64,000 bases of DNA from Saccharothrix sp. HUAS TT1 (GCF_040744945.1 NZ_CP160453.1:8060001-8124000), one strand, 5' to 3'; shown: positions 49,143 through 58,750, counted from the first letter of the stretch. Made by a program: numbers and translations. Notes: generated by a model from the sequence alone, not told the origin.

Positions 49143-49818
49143 CCAGCTCGGCGGCCGGGACGCGGGTGCCGGTGTAGAACGGCACCTCCTCGCGCACGTG
49201 CCGCCGCGCCTCGGTGCCGCGCAGGTGCCGCATCAGGTCCACGATCCGGTGCAGCTCGTCGGCCTCGAACGCGAGCATCCACTCGTAGTCGCCGAGCGCG
49301 AACGACGCCACCGTGTTCGCCCGCACGTCCGGGTAGTCCCGCGCCTCCTTGCCGTGGTCGGCGAGCATGCGGCGGCGGTCCTCGTCGGGGAGCAGGTACC
49401 ACTCGTAGGACCGCACGAACGGGTACACGCACACGTACTTGCGCGCTTCCTCGCCCGCCAGGAACGCCGGGATGTGGCTGCGGTTGAACTCGGCGGGCCG
49501 GTGCAGCGCGACCTGGCTCCAGACCGGCGTCGACACCCGGCCGACGGCGGTGCGGCGGAACCCGCTGTACGCCTGCTGGACCTGCTCGACCTCCTCGGCG
49601 TGCCACCAGATCATGTAGTCGGCGTCCGCGCGCAGGCCCGCCACGTCGTACACCCCGCGCACCACGACGCCCTTGGACTCCAGGCCGTCCAGGTACTCCT
49701 GCGCCTCCGCCGCGGCCGGGCCGCGGTCGTCGGGCAGGCGACCGGGCTCCACCCGGAAGACCGACCACATGGTGTAGCGGATGGTGTCGTTGAGCTCGGT
49801 GTAGTTCAGGCGGGACAT
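49126..49818 (-). CDS. hemQ: Coproheme decarboxylase (chlorite dismutase family)
   Basis: A 230-residue HemQ that converts iron-coproporphyrin III to protoheme with peroxide, the last step of the coproporphyrin-dependent pathway in Gram-positives. Landmarks: [30 protein letters not shown], the proximal-side [19 protein letters not shown] and [31 protein letters not shown] 49818. It lies 17 bases after hemY and forms a hemE-hemY-hemQ operon. Confidence 0.92.
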   Translation of the reverse strand: MSRLNYTELNDTIRYTMWSVFRVEPGRLPDDRGPAAAEAQEYLDGLESKGVVVRGVYDVAGLRADADYMIWWHAEEVEQVQQAYSGFRRTAVGRVSTPVWSQVALHRPAEFNRSHIPAFLAGEEARKYVCVYPFVRSYEWYLLPDEDRRRMLADHGKEARDYPDVRANTVASFALGDYEWMLAFEADELHRIVDLMRHLRGTEARRHVREEVPFYTGTRVPAAELVTNLP

Positions 49819-49835
49819 GACTCCGATTCTTCCAC

Positions 49836-51278
49836 TCAGCGGACCGGCGTGAGGACGTGAGCGGCGACACGGGCCGCCGCGGCGTCGGCCGTCGCGATGC
49901 ACGCGGGGATGCCGACGCCGTGCAGCGCCGCACCCGCCACGGCCAGGCCGGGCACGTCGGCGACCGCGTCCTCGACACCCCGCACGACGTCGAGGTGACC
50001 GACGCCGTACTGCGGCAGACCTCCACCCCACCGGGTGACGGCGGTGTCGACCGGCTCGGCCGTGACGCCGGTCAGCAGGCGCAGGTCGTGCCGGACCGCC
50101 GCGACCAGCTCGGCGTCGTCGCGCTGGAGCAGGTGCGCCTCGCCGTGCCTGCCGACGCTGCCGCGCACCAGCACGGGCTCCTGGCGGCTCCCGCCGACCG
50201 GCCCACCGGCCAGGTGCGCCCACTTGCGGCTGGAGAAGGTGAACGCCTTCGCGGTGAACGGCACGCCGTCCGCCGTCCGCTCCCCCTCCGCCAGCAGCAC
50301 GCCGGACCGCGGCGGCAGCTCGGTCCCCGGCGGCAGGGCCAGCGCGACCACCGCCATCGACGCGACCTCCACCTCGGCGTAGCGGCGGGACGCGGCGGGG
50401 GCGACGTCGGCGAGCAGCTTGCGCGCGGCGGGGGCGGGCACGGCCAGCACCACGCCGTCCACGTCGAGGTGCCGCGGCGCGGCGGCGGAACCGATCTCCA
50501 GCCGCCAGCCGCGGTCCCGGCGGATCAGGGCGCGCACCGGCAGGCCGAGCCGGATCGTCGCGCCGGCCGCCTCCGCCAGCCGTTCGACCAGCGTTGACAG
50601 GCCGCTGCGCAGGGTGCCGAACACCGGCGGTCGGGTGACACCCGGCGGGGTCGGCGCGGGCACACTGGTCGCGGCGGCGGCCAGCAGCGAGCCGATGCCG
50701 GAGTCCAGCGCGGCAGCCAGCTGCGGCATGGTCGCGCGCAGCCCGAGGTCGTCGGCACGACCCGCGTAGACGCCGCCGAGCAGCGGCCCGACCAGGCGGT
50801 CGCCCACCTCGGGACCGAACCGCTCGCGCAGCAGCGCGCCCACCGACACGTCCGCGCCGGCCAGCCGGACCGGCGGCAGGTCGGGTTCGGCGGCGACCCG
50901 GCGCAGGCCGTCCGGTGACAACACCTCGCTCACGGCGTCCACCGATGTGGGGACGCCCATCAGCGTGCGGGCCGGGATGGGTCGGGTGTCGCCGGCGGCG
51001 TGGATGCTCGCCGGCGCCGTCGTCGGGTGCTCCACCTGGTCGGCCAGGCCGAGTTCGGCGACCAGCCCGACGGCCTCCGGGCGGCGGTGCAGGAACGCCT
51101 CCGCGCCCACGTCGTAGGCACGGCCGCCGACCTCGACCGTGCGCAGCTTGCCGCCGAGCCGGCCGGACTGCTCGACCACGGTGATCTCCGCGCCCGGCCC
51201 GAGCAGCCGGCGCAACCGGTGCGCGGCGGCCAGCCCGGAGATCCCGCCGCCGACCACCGCCACCCGCACCGCGCTCAT
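49836..51278 (-). CDS. hemY: Coproporphyrinogen/protoporphyrinogen III oxidase
   Basis: A 480-residue FAD oxidase. The N-terminal dinucleotide motif is [19 protein letters not shown], with [14 protein letters not shown] next and the C-terminal FAD motif [24 protein letters not shown]. In the presence of HemQ the substrate should be coproporphyrinogen III. ATG 51278 overlaps the hemE stop (ATGA). Middle gene of the heme operon; ferrochelatase is not nearby. Confidence 0.9.
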   Translation of the reverse strand: MSAVRVAVVGGGISGLAAAHRLRRLLGPGAEITVVEQSGRLGGKLRTVEVGGRAYDVGAEAFLHRRPEAVGLVAELGLADQVEHPTTAPASIHAAGDTRPIPARTLMGVPTSVDAVSEVLSPDGLRRVAAEPDLPPVRLAGADVSVGALLRERFGPEVGDRLVGPLLGGVYAGRADDLGLRATMPQLAAALDSGIGSLLAAAATSVPAPTPPGVTRPPVFGTLRSGLSTLVERLAEAAGATIRLGLPVRALIRRDRGWRLEIGSAAAPRHLDVDGVVLAVPAPAARKLLADVAPAASRRYAEVEVASMAVVALALPPGTELPPRSGVLLAEGERTADGVPFTAKAFTFSSRKWAHLAGGPVGGSRQEPVLVRGSVGRHGEAHLLQRDDAELVAAVRHDLRLLTGVTAEPVDTAVTRWGGGLPQYGVGHLDVVRGVEDAVADVPGLAVAGAALHGVGIPACIATADAAAARVAAHVLTPVR

Positions 51279-52327
51279 CCCGCCCGGTGCACCAGCTCGA
51301 CGGCCCGGGTGATCACGTCCGGGTCGGTGTCCGGCAGCACGCCGTGGCCGAGGTTGAAGATGTGACCGGCGGCGGCCCGGCCCTCGCGCTTGATCCGGGT
51401 GATCTCGCGCTCCAGCGCGGGCAGCCCGGCGAACAGCAGCGCCGGGTCCAGGTTGCCCTGCACCACCGGCTTCGGCAGGTGCGGCGCGGCCTGCTCCAGC
51501 CGCTCGACCGCCACGTCCAGCGGCGTGCGCCAGTCGACGCCGACGACGTCCGCGCCCGCCTCGCGCATCGCGGGCAGCAGCTCGCCCGTGCCGACGCCGA
51601 AGTGGATGCGCGGCACACCGCTGACGCTCCGCAGCACGCGCGTCGAGTGCGGCAGGACGAACTCGCGGTAGTCGCGCTCGGACAGCGCGCCCGCCCACGA
51701 GTCGAACAGCTGGACCGCCTTCACGCCCGCCGCCACCTGCACCCGCAGGAACTCGGCGGTGATGCCCGCCAGCCGGTCCAGCAGCGCGTGCCACAGGTCG
51801 GGGTCGCCGTGCATGAGCGCCTTGGTGCGCTCGTGGTTCTTGCTCGGGCCGCCTTCGACCAGGTACGAGGCGAGGGTGAAGGGCGCGCCCGCGAAACCGA
51901 TCAGCGGCACGTCGCCGAGCCGGTCGTTGAGCAGCCCGATCGCGTCCGCCACCGGCCGCACCTGCTCCTCGTGCAGCTCGGGGATGGCGTGCACGTCGGC
52001 GTGCGTCGAGACCGGCTTGGCCACCACCGGCCCGGTGCCGGGCACGATGTCCAGGTCCACGCCGGCGGCCTTGAGCGGCACGACGATGTCGGAGAAGAGG
52101 ATCGCGCCGTCGACGTCGTGCCTGCGCACGGGCTGGAGGGTGATCTCGCAGACCATCTCCGGGTCCATGCAGGCGTCCAGCATCGCGGTGCCCTCGCGGA
52201 GCTTGCGGTACTCCGGCAGCGAGCGGCCGGCCTGGCGCATGAACCAGACCGGCGTGCGGGACGGCCGGCCGCCGCGCGCGGCGACGAGCAACGGGGCTTC
52301 GGTGTTGTCGTTCATCTCGTCCGACAT
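51275..52327 (-). CDS. hemE: Uroporphyrinogen decarboxylase
   Basis: A 350-residue enzyme that removes four carboxyl groups from uroporphyrinogen III to give coproporphyrinogen III. The family signature [16 protein letters not shown] stands at residues 26-41, followed by [17 protein letters not shown] and the late [17 protein letters not shown] 52327 is used; ATG 52315 is also in frame. First gene of the heme operon, with start codons of hemE and the DUF3000 gene facing away from each other 84 bases apart. Confidence 0.93.
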   Translation of the reverse strand: MSDEMNDNTEAPLLVAARGGRPSRTPVWFMRQAGRSLPEYRKLREGTAMLDACMDPEMVCEITLQPVRRHDVDGAILFSDIVVPLKAAGVDLDIVPGTGPVVAKPVSTHADVHAIPELHEEQVRPVADAIGLLNDRLGDVPLIGFAGAPFTLASYLVEGGPSKNHERTKALMHGDPDLWHALLDRLAGITAEFLRVQVAAGVKAVQLFDSWAGALSERDYREFVLPHSTRVLRSVSGVPRIHFGVGTGELLPAMREAGADVVGVDWRTPLDVAVERLEQAAPHLPKPVVQGNLDPALLFAGLPALEREITRIKREGRAAAGHIFNLGHGVLPDTDPDVITRAVELVHRAG

Positions 52328-52398
52328 CGTCCCACGTGCTGGGCGGGCGGCGTCCTGAGGTCCGGCGTGCCGCGCTCACGTTCCGAGGTTTAGGGGCC

Positions 52399-52404
52399 TA
52401 CAGT
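52399..52404 (+). promoter_or_regulatory. -10 element of a leaderless promoter
   Basis: TACAGT, seven bases (CCGTGGT) before the GTG at 52412. Confidence 0.55.
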
Positions 52405-52411
52405 CCGTGGT

Positions 52412-52948
52412 GTGACGGAGCCCGAACTGTTCCAGCGGGCGGTGGCGACGCTCCGGTCGGTGCGAACCCGGCCCGAACTGGAGTTGACCGAGGTGCGCCC
52501 GCCGCAGCGGCTCGCGCCTTGGGCCTTCGCGCTGACCGCGGAGGTGACCGGGCCCGCCGACGAGCTGTCCACGGGACGGCTCGTGCTGCTGCACGACCCG
52601 GACGGGGTCGAGGCGTGGTCGGGCGTGTTCCGGCTGGTCGCGTACGTGCGGGTGGAGCTGGACGCGGAACTGGCCACCGACCCGCTGCTGCCCGAGGTCG
52701 GCTGGTCGTGGCTGGCCGAGGCGCTGGAGGTGTCCGGCGCGGCGTTCCTGGCCCTGGGCGGCACCGTCACCCAGACCTCGTCCGCGAGGTTCGGCGACAT
52801 CGCCGGCCCGGCCCGCACCGACGACCTGGAACTCCGCGCCTCCTGGACCGCCCGCGACGCCGACCTGTCCGCCCACGGCACCGCCTTCTTCGACGTCATG
52901 GCCACCGCCGTCGGCCTCCCCCCGGTGGGCGTGAGCACCCTGCGCTGA
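52412..52948 (+). CDS. DUF3000 family protein
   Basis: A 178-residue actinobacteria-specific protein, commonly found between hemE and an rnd gene. Conserved stretches include EVRPPQRLAPWAFALTAEV, GVFRLVAYVRVELDAELATDPLLPEVGW and FGDIAGPARTDDLELRASW. Function unknown. The GTG at 52412 is preceded by a leaderless-type -10 and no ribosome binding site. Confidence 0.85.
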   Translation: MTEPELFQRAVATLRSVRTRPELELTEVRPPQRLAPWAFALTAEVTGPADELSTGRLVLLHDPDGVEAWSGVFRLVAYVRVELDAELATDPLLPEVGWSWLAEALEVSGAAFLALGGTVTQTSSARFGDIAGPARTDDLELRASWTARDADLSAHGTAFFDVMATAVGLPPVGVSTLR

Positions 52949-53023
52949 CCCGCGCCTCCACCGCTGCGCCCAGCGCCGACCAGCGCCTGATTGTCGGTCC
53001 CGGCCGGCAAAATGACATCAGGG

Positions 53024-53040
53024 GTCCCCTGGGCGGGGAC
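53024..53040. terminator. Possible terminator between DUF3000 and dipeptidase genes
   Basis: GTCCCC / GGGGAC, six-base stem with a five-base loop, in the 108-base gap between the convergent genes. Confidence 0.4.
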
Positions 53041-53056
53041 GCTTGCGGAAGCGCGG

Positions 53057-54220
53057 CTAGTCGTTGTCGCGGAGCACGCGCAGGGCGTTGCGGCCGGCGA
53101 GCTTGGCGCAGTCGTCCTCGCTCCAACCCCGGTCCAGCAGCGCGCCGACCAGCGCCGGGTAGCACGAGACGTCCTCCATGCCCTCGGGCAGGCTGCGCGT
53201 CCCGTCGTAGTCCCCGCCCAGCCCGATGTGGTCGATCCCGGCCACCTCGCGGGCGTGCTCCAGGTGCACGAGCACGTCGTCCATGGTCACCCGGGGCGTG
53301 GGGCCGCCCTCGGTCCAGGAGTCCTGGAACCGGTTGCGCGAGTCGAGGTCGTTGTGGTTCTCGCCCGCCGCCTCCATCGCCGCCTTCAGCCGGGCGTCCC
53401 AGTCGACGTGCGCCTGCGACAGGAACTGCGGCACGAACGTCACCATGCACACGCCGCCGTTGTCCTTGAGCCGGACCAGCACGTCGTCCGGCACGTTGCG
53501 CGGGTGGTCGGCGACCGCCCTACAAGACGAGTGGCTGAACACGACCGGCCTAGTGGAGACGTCCAGGGCGTCACGCATCGTGGACGGCGCCACGTGCGAC
53601 AGGTCGACCAGCATCCCGACGCGGTTCATCTCCCGCACCACCTCGCGGCCGAAGTCGGACAGGCCGCCGTGCGCGGGCTCGTCGGTCGCCGAGTCGGCCC
53701 AGCCGGTGTTCTCGTTGTGGGTGAGCGTCATATACCGCACGCCCAGCCGCCTGAGCGCGCGCAGGACGCCCAACGAGCCGTTGATGCTGTGTCCGCCCTC
53801 CGCCCCGATCAGCGAGGCCGTCCGCCCGTCCCGGAAGGCCCGTTCGGCCTCGTCGGCGGTGGTCGCGACGCGCAGGTGGTCCGGGTAGCGCGCGGCGAGC
53901 GCGTGCACCAGTTCCACCTGCTCCAGGACGGCGGTCACCGCTGCGTCGCCCGCCAGCCGGCAGGGGACCCAGACGGACCAGAACTGCATCCCCAACCGGC
54001 CCTCGCGGGCCCGCACCAGGTCGGTCTGCAACTCCGGCCGCCGCACGGCCAGGTCGATGGCCGAGACCACCTGCGCAGGGTCACCGGTCGTTGACTTTTC
54101 ACCGAATTGACCGGTGGCCGCGAGGTCGCGCAGAGCCCACGGCAGGTCGTTGTGCCCGTCGACGAGGGGCACGCGGGCCAGCAGTTCCTCGGCCCGGCCT
54201 CGACCTGTGGTGCTCGCCAC
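53057..54220 (-). CDS. Membrane-dipeptidase-type M19 peptidase
   Basis: A 387-residue zinc dipeptidase of the renal-dipeptidase family. Metal ligands: [10 protein letters not shown] (HxD) near the start, the bridging Glu in [24 protein letters not shown] and [21 protein letters not shown] supplies the conserved Asp. Cytosolic, as no signal peptide is visible. GTG 54220 is chosen because AAGGAG stands six bases before it; the TTG two codons earlier overlaps that site. Substrate (a dipeptide, possibly D-containing) unknown. Confidence 0.87.
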   Translation of the reverse strand: MASTTGRGRAEELLARVPLVDGHNDLPWALRDLAATGQFGEKSTTGDPAQVVSAIDLAVRRPELQTDLVRAREGRLGMQFWSVWVPCRLAGDAAVTAVLEQVELVHALAARYPDHLRVATTADEAERAFRDGRTASLIGAEGGHSINGSLGVLRALRRLGVRYMTLTHNENTGWADSATDEPAHGGLSDFGREVVREMNRVGMLVDLSHVAPSTMRDALDVSTRPVVFSHSSCRAVADHPRNVPDDVLVRLKDNGGVCMVTFVPQFLSQAHVDWDARLKAAMEAAGENHNDLDSRNRFQDSWTEGGPTPRVTMDDVLVHLEHAREVAGIDHIGLGGDYDGTRSLPEGMEDVSCYPALVGALLDRGWSEDDCAKLAGRNALRVLRDND

Positions 54221-54271
54221 CCGCAACTCCTTGATGTCGTCGTGAGAACCGCTCGCGTTACGCCCCCGATC

Positions 54272-54318
54272 GAGTTGTCAGCCGATCGTGTGACAACAGG
54301 GGCCAACAGTGACAACTC
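54272..54318. promoter_or_regulatory. Triple half-site operator upstream of the response regulator
   Basis: GAGTTGTCA (54272-54280) and TGACAACTC (54310-54318) form a perfect nine-base inverted repeat; a third TGACAAC lies at 54291-54297. It stands between the divergent dipeptidase and regulator genes and may be bound by the regulator itself. Confidence 0.55.
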
Positions 54319-54389
54319 ATTCGGGATAGATACCCGATTGATCGTCCCGTAGACCCGCTTGGGCGGCTACGCTGCCCCAGACGACACCA

Positions 54390-54427
54390 CTTTCGGTCGA
54401 TCAGTGGCGCGGCTGATTGGCCGAAAG
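54390..54427 (+). promoter_or_regulatory. Dyad in the response regulator leader
   Basis: CTTTCGG / CCGAAAG with the inner pair ATCA/TGAT, 11 of 14 positions paired, 48 bases before the GTG at 54475. Possible second operator or RNA hairpin. Confidence 0.4.
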
Positions 54428-54474
54428 TCCCGGTGCCGGTCGGGGGGCACGACCGACTCCAGGGAGGTAGTGAC

Positions 54475-55191
54475 GTGGCTGCCGTCGGCTTAGGTCAGGC
54501 CGTTCGTACCACGCCAGCCGGCACGTTGCCGGCGAACATGGTCCCGCACCCGCGGGAGGAGCTTTTTTCAGTGCTGGTGGTCGACGACCACCCACTGCTG
54601 AGGGAGGCGATATCGGCTCGGCTCACCCAGATGGGAGCCGGGACAGTGCATGAGGCGGCTTCGGTTGCGGAGGCTCGGGCGCGGGCACTCGCCACCGGAC
54701 CGTGCGACCTCGCGATCCTCGATCTGGGTCTGCCGGATGGCACCGGCATCGACCTGGTCACGGAACTCCGTGCCCAGGGCTGGCCCCGCATCGTGGTCCT
54801 CGCGTCCTCCGACGACCCCTACGCGGTCAGGTCGGCCTTCCAGGCAGGCGCTCAGGCGTACCTGCTGAAGTCCGCCTCGCCGATGGTGGTCACCGACGGG
54901 GTGCGCAGGGTCCTCGACGGCGGCGTCTACGCAGATCCGAGCGTTGCGCCCGTGCTCGCCGCGGGCACGAGGGTGCCGGGCACCGACAACACGCCGCGGG
55001 AACTCTCCGCCCGTGAGGTCGAGGTCCTCCAGCTGGTCGCCGATGGCCAGAGCAACAAGGAGATCGGCGAAGCGCTCAGCCTTTCCGCGTTGACGGTGAA
55101 GTCCCACCTGTCGCGGATCGGGCGCAAGCTGGGCACCGGGGATCGGGCTCAGATGGTCGCGCTGGCCATGCGTGCCGGCGTGATCCGCTAG
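54475..55191 (+). CDS. NarL/LuxR-type response regulator
   Basis: A 238-residue response regulator. After a 30-residue extension comes the receiver domain, with acidic pair in VLVVDDHPLL, the phosphoacceptor Asp in LAILDLGLPDG and the switch Lys in AYLLKSASP; the C-terminal LuxR helix-turn-helix is LSAREVEVLQLVADGQSNKEIGEALSLSALTVKSHL. No kinase gene is nearby, so it is an orphan. GTG 54475 has GGGAGG seven bases upstream. Long dyad-rich upstream region. Confidence 0.88.
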   Translation: MAAVGLGQAVRTTPAGTLPANMVPHPREELFSVLVVDDHPLLREAISARLTQMGAGTVHEAASVAEARARALATGPCDLAILDLGLPDGTGIDLVTELRAQGWPRIVVLASSDDPYAVRSAFQAGAQAYLLKSASPMVVTDGVRRVLDGGVYADPSVAPVLAAGTRVPGTDNTPRELSAREVEVLQLVADGQSNKEIGEALSLSALTVKSHLSRIGRKLGTGDRAQMVALAMRAGVIR

Positions 55192-55258
55192 CCAGGTCGG
55201 CACACTGAACCGGCCGAACACACCCGCGAGTGGTGCGTTCGTCGTAGGGTCTTCCGCC

Positions 55259-56500
55259 GTGGACGTACCCTCCGACGAGCCAACCGAACCAACCGGTGCT
55301 GATCCGGTGCCGCTGGTGGAACCCGCTGACGGTGTTCCGCCTGTCGTCGCCGACGCACCGTCGCTCCGGCGTGCCGCTGATGCGCTCGCCGGAGCGACGG
55401 GTCCGGTTGCGGTGGACACCGAGCGAGCCTCGGGATACCGCTACTCGCAACGCGCTTACCTGGTGCAACTGCGCCGGGAAGGCGCCGGGACCGTGCTGGT
55501 CGACCCGATCGCCCTCGGCGGCCGGATCGACCCGCTGGTCGAGGCGCTGGACGGGACCGAGTGGGTGTTGCACGCGGCGTCGCAAGACCTGCCGTGCCTC
55601 GCCGAACTCGGCCTGCGTCCGAGCGCGTTGTTCGACACCGAGCTGGCGGGCAGGCTGGCCGGGTTCGAACGGGTTGCGCTGGGCACGCTCGTCGAGCGGC
55701 TGTTGGGCTACCGGTTGGAGAAGGGGCACGGTGCGGCCGACTGGTCGCGCCGCCCCCTTCCCGCCGACTGGCTGAACTACGCCGCCCTCGACGTCGAACT
55801 GCTGGTCGAGCTGCGTGACGTGCTCGAACAGGAGCTCAAGCGGCAGGGGAAGCTGGAGTGGGCGCTCGAGGAGTTCGAGGCGGCCCGCACGGCTCCCCTG
55901 CCGCGTCCGCGCGCGGAGCCGTGGCGCCGCACGTCGGGCATCCACCGGATCCGCAGCCCGCGGCAGCTGGCCGCGGTGCGGTCGCTGTGGGAGACCCGGG
56001 ACGCGCTGGCCCGTGAGCGCGACATCGCGCCGGGCCGGGTGCTGCCGGACGCCGCGCTGGTCGACGCCGCCGTGAAGAACCCGCCCGACGAGGCCGCACT
56101 GCTGGCGCTGCCGGTGTTCCGGGGACGGGCGCAGCGGCGCCTGGTCGGCGTGTGGCTGGGCGCGTTGCAGCGCGCCGCCGCGCTGCCGCGCAACGAGCTG
56201 CCGGAGGCCTCGCAGCAGCACGACGGCCCGCCACCGGCCAACCGGTGGGCGGACAAGGACCCGGTCGCCGCGGCCCGCCTGGCAGCCGCCAGGACGGCGC
56301 TGACGGCCGTCGCCGAGGCCAACACCCTCCCGGTCGAGAACCTGCTGCTGCCCGACCTCGTGCGGCGCACGTGCTGGCAGCCGCCGGCCGACACCTCACC
56401 GGACGGCGTGGCCGCCACCCTGCGCGAGGGCGGCGCCCGCAACTGGCAGGTCGCCCTGACCGCGACCGTCCTCTCCGAGGCCCTGACCCCACCCGCCTAA
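55259..56500 (+). CDS. rnd: Ribonuclease D (HRDC domain)
   Basis: A 413-residue DEDD-type 3'-5' exonuclease active on tRNA and other RNA 3' ends. Exonuclease residues: VAVDTERASGYRY (DxE), LHAASQDLPCL, and NYAALDVELLVEL (YxxxD). The HRDC domain lies at about 210-300 (RSPRQLAAVRSLWETRDALARERDIAPGRVLPD), and a second helical, HRDC-like part follows. GTG 55259 is preceded by TAGGGT eight bases upstream, so probably leaderless. Confidence 0.9.
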   Translation: MDVPSDEPTEPTGADPVPLVEPADGVPPVVADAPSLRRAADALAGATGPVAVDTERASGYRYSQRAYLVQLRREGAGTVLVDPIALGGRIDPLVEALDGTEWVLHAASQDLPCLAELGLRPSALFDTELAGRLAGFERVALGTLVERLLGYRLEKGHGAADWSRRPLPADWLNYAALDVELLVELRDVLEQELKRQGKLEWALEEFEAARTAPLPRPRAEPWRRTSGIHRIRSPRQLAAVRSLWETRDALARERDIAPGRVLPDAALVDAAVKNPPDEAALLALPVFRGRAQRRLVGVWLGALQRAAALPRNELPEASQQHDGPPPANRWADKDPVAAARLAAARTALTAVAEANTLPVENLLLPDLVRRTCWQPPADTSPDGVAATLREGGARNWQVALTATVLSEALTPPA

Positions 56501-56503
56501 CCC

Positions 56504-56644
56504 CGCGAGTCGAACCCTCACGACCCGCGAGTCGAACGCTCAGGACCGGTGAACTCAACGCTCAGGACCCCCGTGGCCCGACGTGAGCGTTGAACTCGGT
56601 GGTCCTGAGCGTTCGACACGCGGGACGTGGGCGTTCGACTCGCG
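56504..56644. repeat. 141-bp imperfect palindrome
   Basis: The two halves are symmetric without gaps around position 56574. Perfect 17-base arms GTCGAACGCTCAGGACC (56531-56547) and their complement (56601-56617); the outer CGCGAGTCGAAC / GTTCGACTCGCG is also perfect. It is built from repeated units containing GTCGAACGCTCA or CTCAACGCTCA. It fills the gap between the convergent rnd and MerR genes and can act as terminator in both directions. Confidence 0.85.
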
Positions 56645-56650
56645 CGGGGG

Positions 56651-57298
56651 TCAGGAGTCGGAGCACGGGTCGGAAGGCGTCTCGGCGGCCTTGAGCGTGC
56701 CCGACAGCTCACGGCGGGCCAGCGCGCGCACCGCCGCCATCGCGGCATCGCCCAGCACGGTCCCCACCACGACGCCCTCCAGCGCCTCGTCCGCCGACCC
56801 CGCGCCCGTCACGTACCCCAGGTCGGCCTCGGCCAGCGGGCGCGCCGCCTCGGCGAACCCGTCCAGCATGTCCGCGAACCGCGCGTGCCCCACCTCCCGC
56901 GCCGTCGCCAGCACCCCCACCAGCGCCTTGAACGCGTACGACGACGGCCGGCACACCCACCCCTGCCGCTCGACGAACGCCCGCGCCTGCTCCTGCGCCA
57001 CCTCGTCGTCGCTGCCGAGGTCCGGCGGCGCCACCGCCGCCGACACCGTGCCCATCGCCTTGTGCAGCGACTTCTCCGGGTCGTCCAGCGCCCCGAGCAC
57101 TTCCCGCACGGCCGCGATCGACAACCCGCCCAGCTCGACCATGGCCCGCACGAGCCGCAGCCGGTGCAGGTGGACGTCGGAGTACCTGGCCTGGTTCGGG
57201 CTGGTCAGCTCACCGGCGGGCAGCAGCCCTTCCCGCAGGTAGTACTTGATCGTCGGCACGGGCACGCCGCTGCGGCGGCCCAACTCGGCGATGCGCAT
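56651..57298 (-). CDS. MerR family transcriptional regulator
   Basis: A 215-residue regulator. The N-terminal winged helix (RIAELGRRSGVPVPTIKYYLREGLLPAGE...) is standard MerR; a helix with LVRAMVELGGLSIAAVREVLGAL follows. The C-terminal 120 residues are helical and lack the Cys residues of metal-sensing members, so an organic ligand or none is likely. Divergent from a membrane-protein operon with a dyad in the 91-base gap. Confidence 0.86.
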   Translation of the reverse strand: MRIAELGRRSGVPVPTIKYYLREGLLPAGELTSPNQARYSDVHLHRLRLVRAMVELGGLSIAAVREVLGALDDPEKSLHKAMGTVSAAVAPPDLGSDDEVAQEQARAFVERQGWVCRPSSYAFKALVGVLATAREVGHARFADMLDGFAEAARPLAEADLGYVTGAGSADEALEGVVVGTVLGDAAMAAVRALARRELSGTLKAAETPSDPCSDS

Positions 57299-57333
57299 CG
57301 GGCGCGGCCCCTTCCTGAGGCGATCCTCAGTAT

Positions 57334-57350
57334 GGATACTGTAGCTATCC
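57334..57350. promoter_or_regulatory. MerR-type operator
   Basis: GGATA-N7-TATCC between the divergent MerR and membrane genes. A second pair, GATAGT (57351-57356) / ACTATC (57367-57372), lies next to it. The AT-rich patch contrasts with the surrounding GC. Confidence 0.6.
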
Positions 57351-57389
57351 GATAGTAGAAAGTGTCACTATCCGTACTAGGAGCCGTCC

Positions 57390-58286
57390 GTGACCCGCTT
57401 CCTCCGCCCGCACCCACCGCTGATGGCGTTCTCCCTGCTGATGACCGCCGTCACCCTGTTCTCGCTCGGCGGGCTGATCTTCGACGACCGGATTCTGGTC
57501 GGGTCCCCGATCTGGTTCAAGCCGCTCAAGTTCGGCCTCTCCCTCGCCCTCTACGGCGTCGCGCTGGCCTGGATGCTCACCCTGACCACCCGGCTGCGCC
57601 GGGTCGGCTGGTGGGCGGGCGCGGTGATCGCGCTCGCCGGCACCGCCGAGATGGCCGTCATCATCGGCCAGGTGATCCGCGGCAGGCAGAGCCACTTCAA
57701 CGTCGCCACCCCGCTGGACGAGCGGCTGTGGAACGTCATGGCGGTCACCATCGTGACCCTCTGGGTGATGCACGCGGTGATCGCGGTCGTGCTGGCGCTG
57801 TCCCGGTTCGCCGACCCCGCCGCGGGCGTCGCGGTCCGGCTGGGCCTGCTGCTGTCGCTGGTCGGCCTCGGCCTCGGCTTCCTGATGACCACGCCCGCGC
57901 CCGGCCAGGACGACGACGGGGGCGTCATCGGCGCGCACAGCGTCGGCGTGCCCGACGGCGGCCCGCAGCTGGCGCTGACGGGCTGGGCCACCACCGGCGG
58001 CGACCTGCGCGTGCCGCACTTCGTCGGCATCCACGCCCTCCAGGTCGTCCCGCTGCTGGTGGCGCTGTTCGGCCGCCGCGCCACCCCGCGGCTCGCCCGG
58101 GGCCTGGCGATCGGCTACGCGGGCCTGATGGCCCTGGTCACCTGGCAGGCGCTGCGCGGGCAGCCGCTGCTGCGCCCGGACCTGCTCACCGCGCTCGGCG
58201 CGCTGGCCGTGGCGACGTGGACCGCCGCCGTCCTCGCGCGGACCTTGCGCACGACCGACGGCGCGAAGGAGGCGGTGCCCGCGTGA
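57390..58286 (+). CDS. Multi-pass membrane protein, unknown function
   Basis: A 298-residue protein with about eight membrane helices, starting HPPLMAFSLLMTAVTLFSLGG. A loop near residue 50 (GSPIWFKPLKFGLSLALYG) and another (DLRVPHFVGIHALQVVPLL) contain conserved-looking Phe, Lys and His. I do not assign a family. GTG 57390 is the likely start. It overlaps the next gene (GTGA), and both are probably controlled by the divergent MerR regulator. Confidence 0.72.
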   Translation: MTRFLRPHPPLMAFSLLMTAVTLFSLGGLIFDDRILVGSPIWFKPLKFGLSLALYGVALAWMLTLTTRLRRVGWWAGAVIALAGTAEMAVIIGQVIRGRQSHFNVATPLDERLWNVMAVTIVTLWVMHAVIAVVLALSRFADPAAGVAVRLGLLLSLVGLGLGFLMTTPAPGQDDDGGVIGAHSVGVPDGGPQLALTGWATTGGDLRVPHFVGIHALQVVPLLVALFGRRATPRLARGLAIGYAGLMALVTWQALRGQPLLRPDLLTALGALAVATWTAAVLARTLRTTDGAKEAVPA

Positions 58287-58732
58287 CCGGGTTCCTGTTC
58301 CAGGTCACCTTCTGGCTCACCGTGCCGTTCCGGGGCATGATGATCTTCGCGCCGCGGTCGGCGGTGACCGCCAGGGTGACGTCCTCGCCACTGATCGCCG
58401 TGCCGCCGCTGGTCGTCTACGCAGTCCTCGTCGCCGGGCGCCTGCCGCAGCTGTGGGTGACGATGAGCAGTCCGGACCTGGACACGCTGCGGGAGTTCCT
58501 GGACACGTCCTGGGGCGCCTCGGCGGTGTGGGCGCAGGTGATCGCGTGGGACCTGCTGATCGGCGCGTGGATGCACCGGGAAGGCCGCCGCTTGGGGCTG
58601 CACCCGCTGCTCATGGGCCCGCTGCCGGCGTTCATGATCATCCTGTTGCCGTTCGGGTTCGGGGTGTTCCTGGCCATCCGGGCCCGCTGTGACCGACCCG
58701 ACAGGGCGACCACAGTGGTTACCGGCCAGTAA
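58283..58732 (+). CDS. ABA4-like (DUF4281) membrane protein
   Basis: A 149-residue protein with four predicted membrane helices (LFQVTFWLTVPFRGMMIFAP, LIAVPPLVVYAVLVAG, AVWAQVIAWDLLIGAWMHREG, LMGPLPAFMIILLPFGFGVFLAI). The pattern, including WAQVIAWDLLIGAW, matches the ABA4-like family, whose plant members act in neoxanthin formation; bacterial function is unknown. GTG 58283 overlaps the previous stop, so the two membrane proteins are made together. Confidence 0.75.
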   Translation: MTGFLFQVTFWLTVPFRGMMIFAPRSAVTARVTSSPLIAVPPLVVYAVLVAGRLPQLWVTMSSPDLDTLREFLDTSWGASAVWAQVIAWDLLIGAWMHREGRRLGLHPLLMGPLPAFMIILLPFGFGVFLAIRARCDRPDRATTVVTGQ

Positions 58733-58750
58733 CAGGCGCTAGAGTTGTGT

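Noticed and set aside
56504..56644. Insertion-sequence ends
   Set aside because: No transposase or coding sequence lies between the arms (about ten bases at the centre), so it is treated as a palindromic repeat.
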